A stretch of 29,854 nt of DNA from NCBI GenBank assembly GCA_946482615.1, contig CAMLSF010000028.1, forward strand, positions 1 to 29,854, read 5' to 3'. This document shows, one piece after another, positions 7,938-15,798 of the stretch. Each line of letters opens with the position of its first letter. The first letter of the stretch is position 1. The position numbers were made by a program, and so were the translations under genes. This stretch comes from an uncultured Chromatiaceae bacterium. GTDB taxonomy: Bacteria > Pseudomonadota > Gammaproteobacteria > Enterobacterales > Alteromonadaceae. The notes under the pieces are model-generated. The model worked only from the letters and a program-made list of their open reading frames with translations, had not been told where the DNA came from and searched no databases.

Positions 7938-8170
7938 GTTACAAATCCCAGTACAAGATAGAACAGCTTAATGACAATGCAATCGCAGAAAGGTGAATAA
8001 AAGCAGTGGGAAAGTGGCTAAAAGACTCTGCTGTGTTTGAATTTTAAATGTTAACAAATGGATAAAAAGCTGGCTGACCTGCTCATCTCTGAATTCAGCG
8101 GCCAATATGAACAACACTACAAATGTTTAAAGTGATTACTCAAATTATTTTTTATTTGATGAAAAACAAT

Positions 8171-8195
8171 GGAGCAGTACAACTTTTTCTGCTCC
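8171..8195 (-). terminator. Rho-independent terminator of the six-cysteine protein gene
   Basis: On the minus strand GGAGCAG (8195-8189) pairs with CTGCTCC (8177-8171) around an 11-base loop and is followed by ATTGTTTTTC. It lies 15 bases past the stop codon. Confidence 0.65.
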
Positions 8196-8209
8196 GGCAC
8201 CTTTAGTTG

Positions 8210-8575
8210 TTATGGGATTTGAACATTACAATCACTGCCAGGTCCGCCACCCGGGATCCAGGTCCAACGTGTCTCATTGCGACAGTTGTAACGCTCTGTG
8301 GTGCGCTCTTCACGGTAAGTATGCACAGCCTCGTTCAAATAGTATCCCTGCTTTTTGCCACATTGACCAAAGGCGATATGGCCTTCCACTGTTTGAGTTA
8401 CTGTATGATTTTCATAAGGCAAACTAATGTAAATACATTGAGTGACTGGCTTTTGTACTATCACAGTACGTTCGTCACAGACTTCAACCTGATATTCAGC
8501 CCAATAACCACATTGCTGCTGCGCCACTGCAGCTGTAGAAGCAAATGCCAGCATAACAACTAATTTTTTTAACAT
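8210..8575 (-). CDS. Small secreted six-cysteine protein of unknown function
   Basis: A 121-residue protein with a clear signal peptide (MLKKLVVMLAFASTAAVA, cleavage before QQQCG). The mature part of about 103 residues has six cysteines (QQQC, EVC, TQC, FGQC, YNC, SDC), enough for three disulfides, and is rich in Tyr, Thr and Glu/Arg. It ends in a glycine/proline turn (WIPGGGPGSDC). I do not recognise a family. AGGAG lies seven bases before the ATG, and a terminator follows the gene, so it is a single-gene unit. An equally long frame on the opposite strand has neither ribosome site nor signal peptide. Confidence 0.75.
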   Translation of the reverse strand: MLKKLVVMLAFASTAAVAQQQCGYWAEYQVEVCDERTVIVQKPVTQCIYISLPYENHTVTQTVEGHIAFGQCGKKQGYYLNEAVHTYREERTTERYNCRNETRWTWIPGGGPGSDCNVQIP

Positions 8576-8601
8576 TCTGATTCTCCTGTTTGATGATTTA
8601 G

Positions 8602-8619
8602 TTGCACTTTAAGGTGCAA
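8602..8619. promoter_or_regulatory. Palindrome in the leader of the six-cysteine protein gene
   Basis: TTGCAC (8602-8607) and GTGCAA (8614-8619) are perfect inverted arms around TTTAAG. It lies 27-44 bases upstream of the ATG at 8575. It may be an operator or a small hairpin before the ribosome-binding site. Confidence 0.35.
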
Positions 8620-8689
8620 AAGTTAAATTAACATCAACAAGAAGATAATTCACATCATTTTTGCTACAAATTTACCTCTATTGTATATT

Positions 8690-9856
8690 TTAGAGGATGC
8701 CAGCAGCCACTATATTCGCCAGTTTAGCGCGCAGGTCGGTGATGGAGCTGTTGCGGTTGGGGTGCACACGATTCGATAACAAAATAACGTAGGTGCGACT
8801 GGCAGGGTCAATCCATAGACTGGTGCCGGTAAAACCTGTATGACCAAAAGAGCCTGCTGGCCATAAATCCCCTTTAGGTGCTGAATAAGCTGTTTGCATA
8901 TCCCAGCCTAAAGCCCGGCTTTGGTTGCCAATCACAACCGGAGTGAGTAAACGTTGCACTGCCAGTGGCGATAATAGCCTTTGGCCTTTTAACTCACCGC
9001 CGTTTAGAAGCATTTGAGCAAATAAGGCTAAATCCTTTGCCGTGCCAAAAACTCCGGCATGGCCTGCAACACCATTTAAACGTAGCGCTGTTGGGTCGTG
9101 TACCACAGCATGTAAATAAGGTTGGGCATAGTTTGGCAGCAGCTGTTGATAATCCGCATCCCCTTGTAGCTGTTCAGTCGGGGCTATACGTTGCAGATAA
9201 GCACTCTCTTGTGAAGGTTGATCCAGAGGCAAATAGCGGCTGTCTTTCATCTGTAAAGGTTTGAAAATGCGTTGTTCTGCTAATAGATGCAATGGCTGGC
9301 CGGTGATTTGTTCAACCACTAAGCCCAATAAAATAAAACCTATATCTGAATAGACAAACTGCTGATCCGGTTTGGTTTTTAACTTCAGTTTCGCCAGTTG
9401 TTGCTCTAAACCAGCTTTGCCTTGCCAGAATTCACGCCGGTCAAACCCATCGGCTAAACCTGAACTGTGAGTCAGCAATTGCAGCACAGTGATGTTTTTC
9501 ACTTCAGCATTGTTAAGCTGCTTCAGGTACTTGCCGACAGGATCTGTTAAACGCAATTCGCCCTGCTCCACCAGTTGCATGATGAGGGTGGTGGTCACTA
9601 AAGGTTTAGTTAAAGAAGCTAAGTCAAACACAGTCTCTGTTGTAGTGACAGCAGCTGCAGGCGAATAGGTTTTAGAACCAAAAGCCTGATGATACAGAAT
9701 CTGTTCACCACGGCCCACCAGCACTACAGCACCAGGTAACTGCTTGTCAGCTATCGCCTTTTCAACCAAAGGCGCGATGCGCTTATAAGGTTCAGTTGCC
9801 AGAACAGCTGAACTGACACAACACAACAGGGAAAATAATATAGCTTTGATCTTCAT
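8690..9856 (-). CDS. Serine hydrolase of the beta-lactamase/PBP4B (YfeW-like) family
   Basis: A 388-residue protein with a signal peptide (MKIKAILFSLLCCVSSAVLA), hence periplasmic or lipid-facing. The penicillin-binding-protein fold is shown by S81-L-T-K84 (the SxxK nucleophile motif), Y169-S-D (the Y-x-N-type motif) and a late H-T-G-F-T-G in place of K-T-G. LLTHSSGL and GHAGVFGTAKDLALFAQMLL are also typical. The family includes class C beta-lactamases, EstB-type esterases and D-Ala-D-Ala carboxypeptidases; HTG with YSD is nearer to the YfeW/esterase side, so a resistance function is not implied. GGAGG precedes the ATG. It follows the SNF2 gene by 24 bases and is probably co-transcribed. A weak hairpin (CCTCTA 8675-8680 / TAGAGG 8691-8696) overlaps the stop. 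Confidence 0.88.
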   Translation of the reverse strand: MKIKAILFSLLCCVSSAVLATEPYKRIAPLVEKAIADKQLPGAVVLVGRGEQILYHQAFGSKTYSPAAAVTTTETVFDLASLTKPLVTTTLIMQLVEQGELRLTDPVGKYLKQLNNAEVKNITVLQLLTHSSGLADGFDRREFWQGKAGLEQQLAKLKLKTKPDQQFVYSDIGFILLGLVVEQITGQPLHLLAEQRIFKPLQMKDSRYLPLDQPSQESAYLQRIAPTEQLQGDADYQQLLPNYAQPYLHAVVHDPTALRLNGVAGHAGVFGTAKDLALFAQMLLNGGELKGQRLLSPLAVQRLLTPVVIGNQSRALGWDMQTAYSAPKGDLWPAGSFGHTGFTGTSLWIDPASRTYVILLSNRVHPNRNSSITDLRAKLANIVAAGIL

Positions 9857-9880
9857 TACCTTTATCCTCCCTGCTGTGAC

Positions 9881-12800
9881 CTACTCACTGAACAATGCTA
9901 ACAAGTCCTGCGCTTCGCCCTGCCAGATATGGCTTTGACCCAGACTGAAAATCTGGTCCGCCAAACCTTGTTTAAACTGCTGTAACTGCTGCACTTTTTC
10001 TTCCACAGTTTTGCTGATAATCAGCTTATAGACAAATACCTGCTTGTCCTGACCTATACGGTAGGCGCGGTCTGTTGCCTGATTTTCCGCAGCCGGATTC
10101 CACCATGGGTCGTAGTGAATGACAGTATCAGCAGCGGTCAGGTTTAAACCTGTGCCGCCAGCTTTTAAGCTGATTAAAAAGACCGAATTATCACCCTGCT
10201 GGAATTCGTCTATTTGTTCCTGGCGTTTTTTCGTCTGGCCTGTCAGCTTACTGTAGCTGATATCCATATACTGCAGCTCCTGCTCTATCAGGCTCAGCAT
10301 GCTGGAGAACTGACTGAAAATCAGCACCTTACGACCTTCTTCGATCATCTCAGGCAAAGTGTCCCGCAGCCACTGCAACTTAGCATTATTCTGCACCAAC
10401 TGAGCTTGCTCTATCGGCAATAAGCGCGCATCACAACAGGCCTGACGTAACTTTAACAGCGCGTCCAGATACTCCATCTGACTGGCGGCTACGCCTTTGC
10501 GCAAAAACAGTTCCCGCACTTTGGTTTCCATAATCAAACGGATGCTTTCGTACAAATTGCGCTGATCCGATTCCATCTCCAGCAGCTGCAGAATTTCGGT
10601 TTTGTCCGGTAATTCGGTCGCCACCTGCTTTTTAGTGCGGCGTAACATAAAAGGTGCAATCCGCTGACGCAGCGCATGAGCCCTTTCTGCATCGGCTGAC
10701 TTTTCTATGGGTTTGCGAAACACCTGCTGGAATCTGGCTTCTGTGCCCAATAAACCCGGTAAGACAAAATCAAATAAGGCTTTGAGTTCGCCCAAATGGT
10801 TTTCCAGCGGCGTGCCTGTGAGCGCCAGCTTAAAGTCGGCTTTGACCAGGCGTGCACTTTGCGCCGACTGCGAACCGGCATTTTTAATATGCTGAGCTTC
10901 ATCCAGCGCCATCAGGCTAAAGTGATGGGTCTGGTAATAAGCCAAATCCCGTACCAACAGCGGATAGCTGGTCACTATTAAGTCGTATTTTTCCAGTTGG
11001 TCAAACAGCGCCTGACGTTTAGGGCCATATAAAGTCAGCACTTTCAGTGAAGGGGCAAAACGGGCTGCTTCTTGTGCCCAGTTGCCCAATAAACTGGTAG
11101 GACAGACGATTAAAGCCGGATGCTTTAATAACCCCGACTCTTGCTGATGCAGCAAAAAGGCCAGCGTTTGTACTGTTTTCCCCAACCCCATATCGTCGGC
11201 CAGAATGCCACCCAAACCAAAACGGCGCAGGAAACAGAGCCAGCTTAAGCCCTGCTGCTGATAAGGCCGCAGCTGGGCTTTTAAACCAACAGGCGCTGCA
11301 ACATCTTCAATGCCATCAAAATGCTGCAACTGAGTGACCAACTGCTGCAAACGACCGGCATTTAAGTAACGGATCTCTTCAGCACCAGGGCCTGGCAATA
11401 AAGCCGCTTTGTAATCCGGTAATTCTATTTCGCTGGGTGCTTTTTTCAGGTTCAGCAGTTCAACTATGGTGTCGATCAAAGGCTGAATAAGGCTGACCGG
11501 CAAAGGTAATTTGCCTTGAGGTAAACTCAGCCATAAGGTTTCATCGGCTGCAGGCAAACCATAACTACGTAACCACTGAGTGATTAACGGCAATAATGGA
11601 ATGTGCTGACCATCAATTTCGACCTGAATCGCCAAACCAAAACCGCCGCTGTGTTTGTCTGTCACTTCCAGATAAGCTTTGGCGTGGATCACCGCCTGGT
11701 TAAAGGCTTTATCCTGTTCAATACGCCAACCTTGTTGTTTTAGCTCCGGCACAGCCTGCAATAAAGGCTGCCATAACAGCGGGTTTTCCGGCCCTTCGCC
11801 GCAGTCAAAATAAGCCCAGGTTGAAGAAAGATCAGACTGTTCAACAGGCACGGAGCGCAAGCCATACTGAGATACAGTCTCCAGCGCTTTGATTTCGCTG
11901 TCACGGTCACGACGGATAAAGACCGTCTGGTTGTCCAGTTGCAACTGAGTCTGGGATTGCTGTACATCCAGGGGCAATAAATGCGGGCCATAGGCCATTT
12001 GTACCAAAGCCACAGCTTTGCTGACTTTGTTTTTTTGCGTCAGCATTTTCAGCTGCAACACAGGCACAGGCTTACTTTCTATTTTTTGCACCGCACTGTC
12101 GTCCGGTACAGGTAAATTGAGGTTAGGGAAAATCTGCTGCAGCCGTTTCATGCTGTCCTGCAATACGGCAGCTGGCACTGGTGGCATCCGCATTAACAAT
12201 TTCAGCTCACGGCCCGTGATGTCGCTTTCGAGTAAACCCAGCTGATTATTCACTAAGTCGAGGTAACAAGGTGGGTCGGTGTACACCAGTTCCAGTTCAC
12301 GATCTTTAGGCATCAGTTGTAATAACTGCCAACCCGCTTTGCTTCTGAGCCAACGTAATTGCAGCGGCAGCGTCTCGCCCCAGAGCAAGTCCCGGCGCTC
12401 CTCGTCCAGCACACAACGGCCCGTATCGAGCAGTTTAAGCAGCAGCTGATAACCCCACTGATCTTCCAGTAAGGCCTGACGGCGTAAATCAAAAGCAAAA
12501 AACTGCTGTAATAATCTGTAGTCGTCTTCGGCCAGCCAGAGTGGCCTCACCTGCCCGGCCAGCTCGCTTTGCGCAATAATTTTGCCTTTGCTGTAACTGC
12601 CATTTTTGGCTTGTTTCACCCTTTTCGGCAGCAGCTGTAAACCCAGACTGCTGGGGCGCAGCTCGTAGAGCACTGTCTCGTCAGTCTGTGTGGCCTGACT
12701 TGGCGGATTAAATTGTTCAGCTTCGCTAAACCATTGATTGAGTTGCCGTACTGGTTGTTGCACCGCTTTTTGTTGCAACTGATCCAACTGATGTTTCAGT

Positions 12801-13084
12801 TTCAGCAAAGCCGCCAGCACATGTTTGCATCTGTTGCCTTCAGAGCAGGTGCAGGAATCGGTCAGTTGCACCTGACCATCCCGTTCAGAGATAGAAATCA
12901 GCTGTTTAAAAGGGCTAAAACCATCACCCCAGACCTGGCTGCGGATTTGCGAAAAGTCAGGCTCATAATCCAGTTGCACCACTTTTCCGGCCAGAAAATA
13001 AGCCCGCGCCTTGTGAAAGGTGGCAGGGTGAAACCAGAGTTGTAACTGCTCTGCAGCAACAGGAAAAACAAAATCAGCCGTCAT
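9881..13084 (-). CDS. SNF2-family DEAD-like helicase with SWIM zinc finger
   Basis: A 1067-residue ATP-dependent DNA or chromatin-type translocase. Residues 78-88 carry a SWIM zinc finger (C78-x-C80, then C86-x-H88). A long middle region of about 500 residues is of the type that precedes the motor in bacterial SNF2 proteins. The motor follows: DDMGLGKT (Walker A, near residue 630), DEAQ (motif II, near 728), LTGTPLEN (motif III), KAGGTGLNLTAAD (motif V) and TDRAYRIGQDKQV (motif VI, near 1005). All catalytic motifs look intact. It resembles the RapA/HepA-like bacterial SNF2 group with SWIM domain, whose substrates are poorly known. The ATG at 13084 has no clear Shine-Dalgarno sequence. The serine-hydrolase gene follows 24 bases downstream. 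Confidence 0.92.
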   Translation of the reverse strand: MTADFVFPVAAEQLQLWFHPATFHKARAYFLAGKVVQLDYEPDFSQIRSQVWGDGFSPFKQLISISERDGQVQLTDSCTCSEGNRCKHVLAALLKLKHQLDQLQQKAVQQPVRQLNQWFSEAEQFNPPSQATQTDETVLYELRPSSLGLQLLPKRVKQAKNGSYSKGKIIAQSELAGQVRPLWLAEDDYRLLQQFFAFDLRRQALLEDQWGYQLLLKLLDTGRCVLDEERRDLLWGETLPLQLRWLRSKAGWQLLQLMPKDRELELVYTDPPCYLDLVNNQLGLLESDITGRELKLLMRMPPVPAAVLQDSMKRLQQIFPNLNLPVPDDSAVQKIESKPVPVLQLKMLTQKNKVSKAVALVQMAYGPHLLPLDVQQSQTQLQLDNQTVFIRRDRDSEIKALETVSQYGLRSVPVEQSDLSSTWAYFDCGEGPENPLLWQPLLQAVPELKQQGWRIEQDKAFNQAVIHAKAYLEVTDKHSGGFGLAIQVEIDGQHIPLLPLITQWLRSYGLPAADETLWLSLPQGKLPLPVSLIQPLIDTIVELLNLKKAPSEIELPDYKAALLPGPGAEEIRYLNAGRLQQLVTQLQHFDGIEDVAAPVGLKAQLRPYQQQGLSWLCFLRRFGLGGILADDMGLGKTVQTLAFLLHQQESGLLKHPALIVCPTSLLGNWAQEAARFAPSLKVLTLYGPKRQALFDQLEKYDLIVTSYPLLVRDLAYYQTHHFSLMALDEAQHIKNAGSQSAQSARLVKADFKLALTGTPLENHLGELKALFDFVLPGLLGTEARFQQVFRKPIEKSADAERAHALRQRIAPFMLRRTKKQVATELPDKTEILQLLEMESDQRNLYESIRLIMETKVRELFLRKGVAASQMEYLDALLKLRQACCDARLLPIEQAQLVQNNAKLQWLRDTLPEMIEEGRKVLIFSQFSSMLSLIEQELQYMDISYSKLTGQTKKRQEQIDEFQQGDNSVFLISLKAGGTGLNLTAADTVIHYDPWWNPAAENQATDRAYRIGQDKQVFVYKLIISKTVEEKVQQLQQFKQGLADQIFSLGQSHIWQGEAQDLLALFSE

Positions 13085-13229
13085 ACGCCAAATTTTTTAA
13101 AACCAAATGGCGTTTATGCTACCTCAAATTGATGGGCAGCCAAAGCAAGCTTTTGTTTACAGACTGCATTCAAAGCTAAGCAACGTATTTGTCAAACAAA
13201 TTATCAAGAAAAAACACGGATTAAGCTTG

Positions 13230-13235
13230 TATAAT
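13230..13235 (+). promoter_or_regulatory. -10 box of the AAA ATPase/RloB cassette
   Basis: TATAAT, a perfect -10 hexamer, lies 49 bases before the ATPase ATG at 13285. The sequence 17 bases upstream of it (AGAAAA) is not a good -35. The 200-bp gap 13085-13284 is strongly AT-rich and separates the cassette from the divergent SNF2 gene. Confidence 0.45.
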
Positions 13236-13284
13236 CAGCCTCAATAATAAACAATCAACAAAATTTCGTGCATTGTTGGCCACT

Positions 13285-14475
13285 ATGATTATAAGTCTGC
13301 GATTTTCTAATTTTTACAGTTTTGTACAAGATACGAGCATTTCGTTTGTGATTAGTAAAAAACCAGCGATATCTAACTACGACATATCGCTGGAGAATGG
13401 TTATCGCCTGAATAAAGTTGCAGCTGTTGTAGGGGCTAATGGCTCAGGAAAAACTCAACTTATTAAGCCTCTCGCCTTTCTTAGCTGGTTTGTCTGTCAT
13501 TCATTTCTGGGGAGTAAACCTGAAGACAATATTCCTTTTCAACCGCATGCGTTGTTTAGCAAGGCCGATAGTGAGTTTGAACTGAATTTTTTACTGAATA
13601 ATGAAGAGTTTCGTTATCGATTAGTGATTAACACGAACAGAGTTACGCACGAATCTCTTCACAAGAAAACCAGCCATTTATTTAGCTACATTTTTAGTCG
13701 TAACTTGAAAGCCGATAGCTCTGGCTATGAACTAAAACAACAGGGCTTTAGCTTTGCACCTGCACAAGCAAAATCAATCCGTGGTAACGCATCGTTACTT
13801 TCTGCTGCATATAACTACGACGTGCCAGAAGCTGCAGATTTTGTACATTACTTCGACAAAATGATTTTTAATCTGAATGTGTTAGGGCGTCGTCATTTTA
13901 ATCAGGGCGATCTGTTTGAAAGTGCAGAGCTGTTTTATCAAAACTCAGCCCTCAATCAGAATATGCAGCAAATAATATGTGGACTTGATTTAGGTATGAC
14001 TTCGGTAAGAATTAGCGAAGCCGAAGCTCGAAATAATTCAGGAGATATTAGTAAGCTGTATATTCCCAGTGGTATTCACCAATTAGGAGATACGTCATTC
14101 GAGTTGCCCTTTTTTGAGGAATCGAGCGGAACACAATCAGCTTTTGTGTTGCTAAGTAGAATTCTGCCAGTGCTTGATCGAGGCGGTATAGCTATCATCG
14201 ATGAGTTGGATAACGATCTTCACCCTCATCTGCTCCCTCATCTAATGGATTTATTTAAATTTGAACGCAGCAATCCGCATCAGGCACAGTTGATTTTTAC
14301 TTGTCACACGCCGGAAGTACTGAATTTGTTAAAGAAGCATCAGGTCTACCTGGTACAAAAAGACCAACAACAAAGTGAAGCGTGGCGTCTCGACGAGGTA
14401 GCAGGGCTTAGGGCTGACGATAATTTATATGCCAAGTACATGGCTGGCGCGTTAAATGCCGTTCCGGATCTTTGA
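13285..14475 (+). CDS. AAA_15/RloA-type ATPase (ABC/SMC-like), probable defence sensor
   Basis: I choose the ATG at 13285 (396 residues, MIISLRFSNFYSF), since the family starts with M-I-x-x-F/L-x-x-x-N-F-x-S-F; an upstream TTG at 13273 is less likely. The Walker A motif is GANGSGKT at residues 50-57. The signature-like ESSGTQS, Walker B IAIIDELDNDLHP and the H-loop IFTCHTPEVL follow near the C-terminus, all intact. This is the ABC-type ATPase class found as RloA, AbiLi and OLD-like partners in anti-phage modules. Base composition is AT-richer than the neighbours (I counted 33% and 45% GC in two 60-base lines against 57% in one line of the SNF2 gene). The stop is followed by the RloB-like gene after 8 bases. 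The defence role is inferred from family and pairing. Confidence 0.85.
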   Translation: MIISLRFSNFYSFVQDTSISFVISKKPAISNYDISLENGYRLNKVAAVVGANGSGKTQLIKPLAFLSWFVCHSFLGSKPEDNIPFQPHALFSKADSEFELNFLLNNEEFRYRLVINTNRVTHESLHKKTSHLFSYIFSRNLKADSSGYELKQQGFSFAPAQAKSIRGNASLLSAAYNYDVPEAADFVHYFDKMIFNLNVLGRRHFNQGDLFESAELFYQNSALNQNMQQIICGLDLGMTSVRISEAEARNNSGDISKLYIPSGIHQLGDTSFELPFFEESSGTQSAFVLLSRILPVLDRGGIAIIDELDNDLHPHLLPHLMDLFKFERSNPHQAQLIFTCHTPEVLNLLKKHQVYLVQKDQQQSEAWRLDEVAGLRADDNLYAKYMAGALNAVPDL

Positions 14476-14483
14476 GGTACGGT

Positions 14484-15005
14484 ATGGCAAAAATGAAACG
14501 CAAAATTCAACAGGCAACACTTTTAATAGTTGGAGAGGGGCAACATGATAAGGCGTTCATCAAACACATGAAGTCGATTTATGATGATCGTAACAATGGC
14601 CAACATCTGACAATCCATTCCGCTGACGGCGGGTCTCCAAACGATATTATCAAAAATACTCAGCGAAAATATTTACATACTGGCTACGACCGCAGCGTTA
14701 TATTGATGGATAGTGATGTGCAAATACGTCAACAAGACTGGGATTTGGCAAGAAAATGTGGAATCCAATTAATTCTTTCCACACCAAACTGTCTCGAAGG
14801 CATGCTACTCGAAGTGTTAAACCAAAGAGTACCAGCTAATTTTACTTCAGCACAATGTAAAGCCCAGCTGCGCCCTTACTTATCGGGAGAGCCTGTTTTT
14901 CCTGACAGTTACAACCCCGCTTTTGCCAAACCGGTATTAGATGCAAGCACAAAAGATCAAATTGTTAAGTTAAGGATGCTTATTAGTCATCAGGTGACAA
15001 AGTAG
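14484..15005 (+). CDS. RloB-like protein with TOPRIM-type acidic motifs
   Basis: The start is the ATG at 14484 (173 residues): GAGG, overlapping the ATPase stop codon, lies six bases before it. The layout fits a TOPRIM-like nuclease fold: a first strand ending in the glutamate motif LLIVGEGQHDKAFIKH (Glu18), a strand with the D-x-D motif ILMDSDV (Asp76, Asp78), and STPNCLEGMLLE, which corresponds to the S-N-P-C-F-E-x-W motif of RloB. RloB-type proteins accompany RloA-like ATPases in restriction-modification loci, and AbiLii is thought to be related. I infer an effector nuclease gated by the ATPase. The 3' end overlaps the convergent hypothetical gene by 23 bases. Confidence 0.78.
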   Translation: MAKMKRKIQQATLLIVGEGQHDKAFIKHMKSIYDDRNNGQHLTIHSADGGSPNDIIKNTQRKYLHTGYDRSVILMDSDVQIRQQDWDLARKCGIQLILSTPNCLEGMLLEVLNQRVPANFTSAQCKAQLRPYLSGEPVFPDSYNPAFAKPVLDASTKDQIVKLRMLISHQVTK

Positions 15006-15300
15006 TCAATACCACATGCTTTTTGATGTCTTTGATTAAAATTCCGCATTTAAACAACTGCTTATGGATCTGCTTCTGAAAATACAGATCCAGTTTCTGC
15101 TGCAGTGCAACAGCCAGAGCCGCTTCGGAATTAAACTGACAACGCACCAGCAAGGAACCCGGAAAGTTTTCATACTCCAGACTGAACCAGCAGCCGACAA
15201 AATCCGGATAAAGGGGCGTAGCCAGTTGTTCAACAGCTTCCAGCGATTTCAGCACATTAGCTTGTTGTTTTAATTGCACCACACTTAATTTTTTTGCCAT
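14983..15300 (-). CDS. Conserved-looking hypothetical protein, about 105 residues
   Basis: The preferred start is the ATG at 15300 (MAKKLSVVQLKQQ), with GGGG a few bases upstream; a GTG at 15306 adds two residues. The protein is soluble, with an N-terminal helical part (about 1-28), a beta-rich middle (WFSLEYENFPGSLLVRCQF) and a helical/basic C-terminal part. There is no signal peptide, membrane segment or known motif. I do not recognise the family. Base composition is like the core genes rather than the cassette next to it, so it is probably the ancestral neighbour of the SNF2 gene region. Its last 23 bases overlap the end of the RloB-like gene in convergent orientation. Confidence 0.65.
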   Translation of the reverse strand: MAKKLSVVQLKQQANVLKSLEAVEQLATPLYPDFVGCWFSLEYENFPGSLLVRCQFNSEAALAVALQQKLDLYFQKQIHKQLFKCGILIKDIKKHVVLTTLSPDD

Positions 15301-15337
15301 GGCCACCCCATAAATTCAGCGTCTGAAAACCGGATTA

Positions 15338-15352
15338 TGTCATGGAATGACA
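15338..15352. promoter_or_regulatory. Dyad, possible upstream activator site
   Basis: TGTCAT-GGA-ATGACA is a perfect 6-base inverted repeat with a 3-base centre. It is about 165 bases upstream of the sigma-54 promoter candidate at 15507, a distance usual for an enhancer site of a sigma-54 activator. A shorter dyad TGTC-A-GACA lies at 18101-18109, 72 bases before the second such promoter, but its spacing differs, so a shared site is unproven. Confidence 0.3.
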
Positions 15353-15506
15353 GATCTGCCTGCCAGGTTTTATCCGGCCACAATGAAACTATTACTGAGC
15401 AGCAGGTAAATTTTTCTTTTGTGATCAGAAAACCAAGACAGCCTGCGTTCATAAATAGCTGTATAAAATAAAAGATAACAATAACTTAAAGTGTCAGATC
15501 CTGTAT

Positions 15507-15522
15507 TGGCATGATGCTGGCT
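15507..15522 (+). promoter_or_regulatory. Sigma-54 (RpoN) promoter candidate of the DUF1328/lipoprotein genes
   Basis: TGGCAT-GATGC-TGGCT has GG at 15508-15509 and GC at 15520-15521, exactly 10 bases apart as required for the -24/-12 elements (consensus TGGCAC-N5-TTGCW). Transcription would start near 15533, giving a leader of about 60 bases before the ATG at 15593. Confidence 0.6.
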
Positions 15523-15592
15523 TAGTCTGCATAGTCAGTTCAAACAGTGCGAAAGCATGTTCAACAAGGTGCAAAGGCACCGGGGAGCAACT

Positions 15593-15769
15593 ATGTTAGG
15601 CTGGGCTTTAACTTTTCTTATTGTGGCCATAGTGGCCGGTATTCTGGGTTTTGCTGGCATTGCAGGTGCTGCAGCAGGCATAGCAAAAATTATTTTTATG
15701 ATTTTTGTGGTCTTGCTGGTCATTTCACTGTTAGCAAATGCATTGCGTGGCAAAACCCCTAAATTGTAA
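15593..15769 (+). CDS. DUF1328-family small membrane protein (YtjA-like)
   Basis: A 58-residue protein from the ATG at 15593, which has GGAG seven bases upstream; a longer reading from 15557 adds 12 polar residues and is less likely. The sequence [20 protein letters not shown], followed by [15 protein letters not shown] and then a second hydrophobic stretch, is typical of DUF1328. Two membrane helices, an inner-membrane location and a Gly/Ala-rich hinge are evident. The family is widespread in proteobacteria, is often found with stress-response genes, and has no known biochemical role. It is followed after 29 bases by the lipoprotein gene, in one probable operon behind the sigma-54 promoter candidate. 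Confidence 0.88.
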   Translation: MLGWALTFLIVAIVAGILGFAGIAGAAAGIAKIIFMIFVVLLVISLLANALRGKTPKL

Positions 15770-15798
15770 TGAGCCCCAAGGGGCCGAAGGAGCATGGA

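Noticed and set aside
8207..8563. Plus-strand open frame opposite the six-cysteine protein gene
   Set aside because: No ribosome site or recognisable features; the minus-strand gene has signal peptide, AGGAG and a terminator.
8690..9856. Class C beta-lactamase resistance gene
   Set aside because: The SxxK motif is shared by the whole family, but YSD and HTG replace YxN and KTG, nearer to YfeW/esterase-type hydrolases.
13085..15306. Retron, toxin-antitoxin or restriction-modification island
   Set aside because: Only the two cassette genes are present; no reverse transcriptase, methylase, integrase or clear flanking direct repeats were seen.
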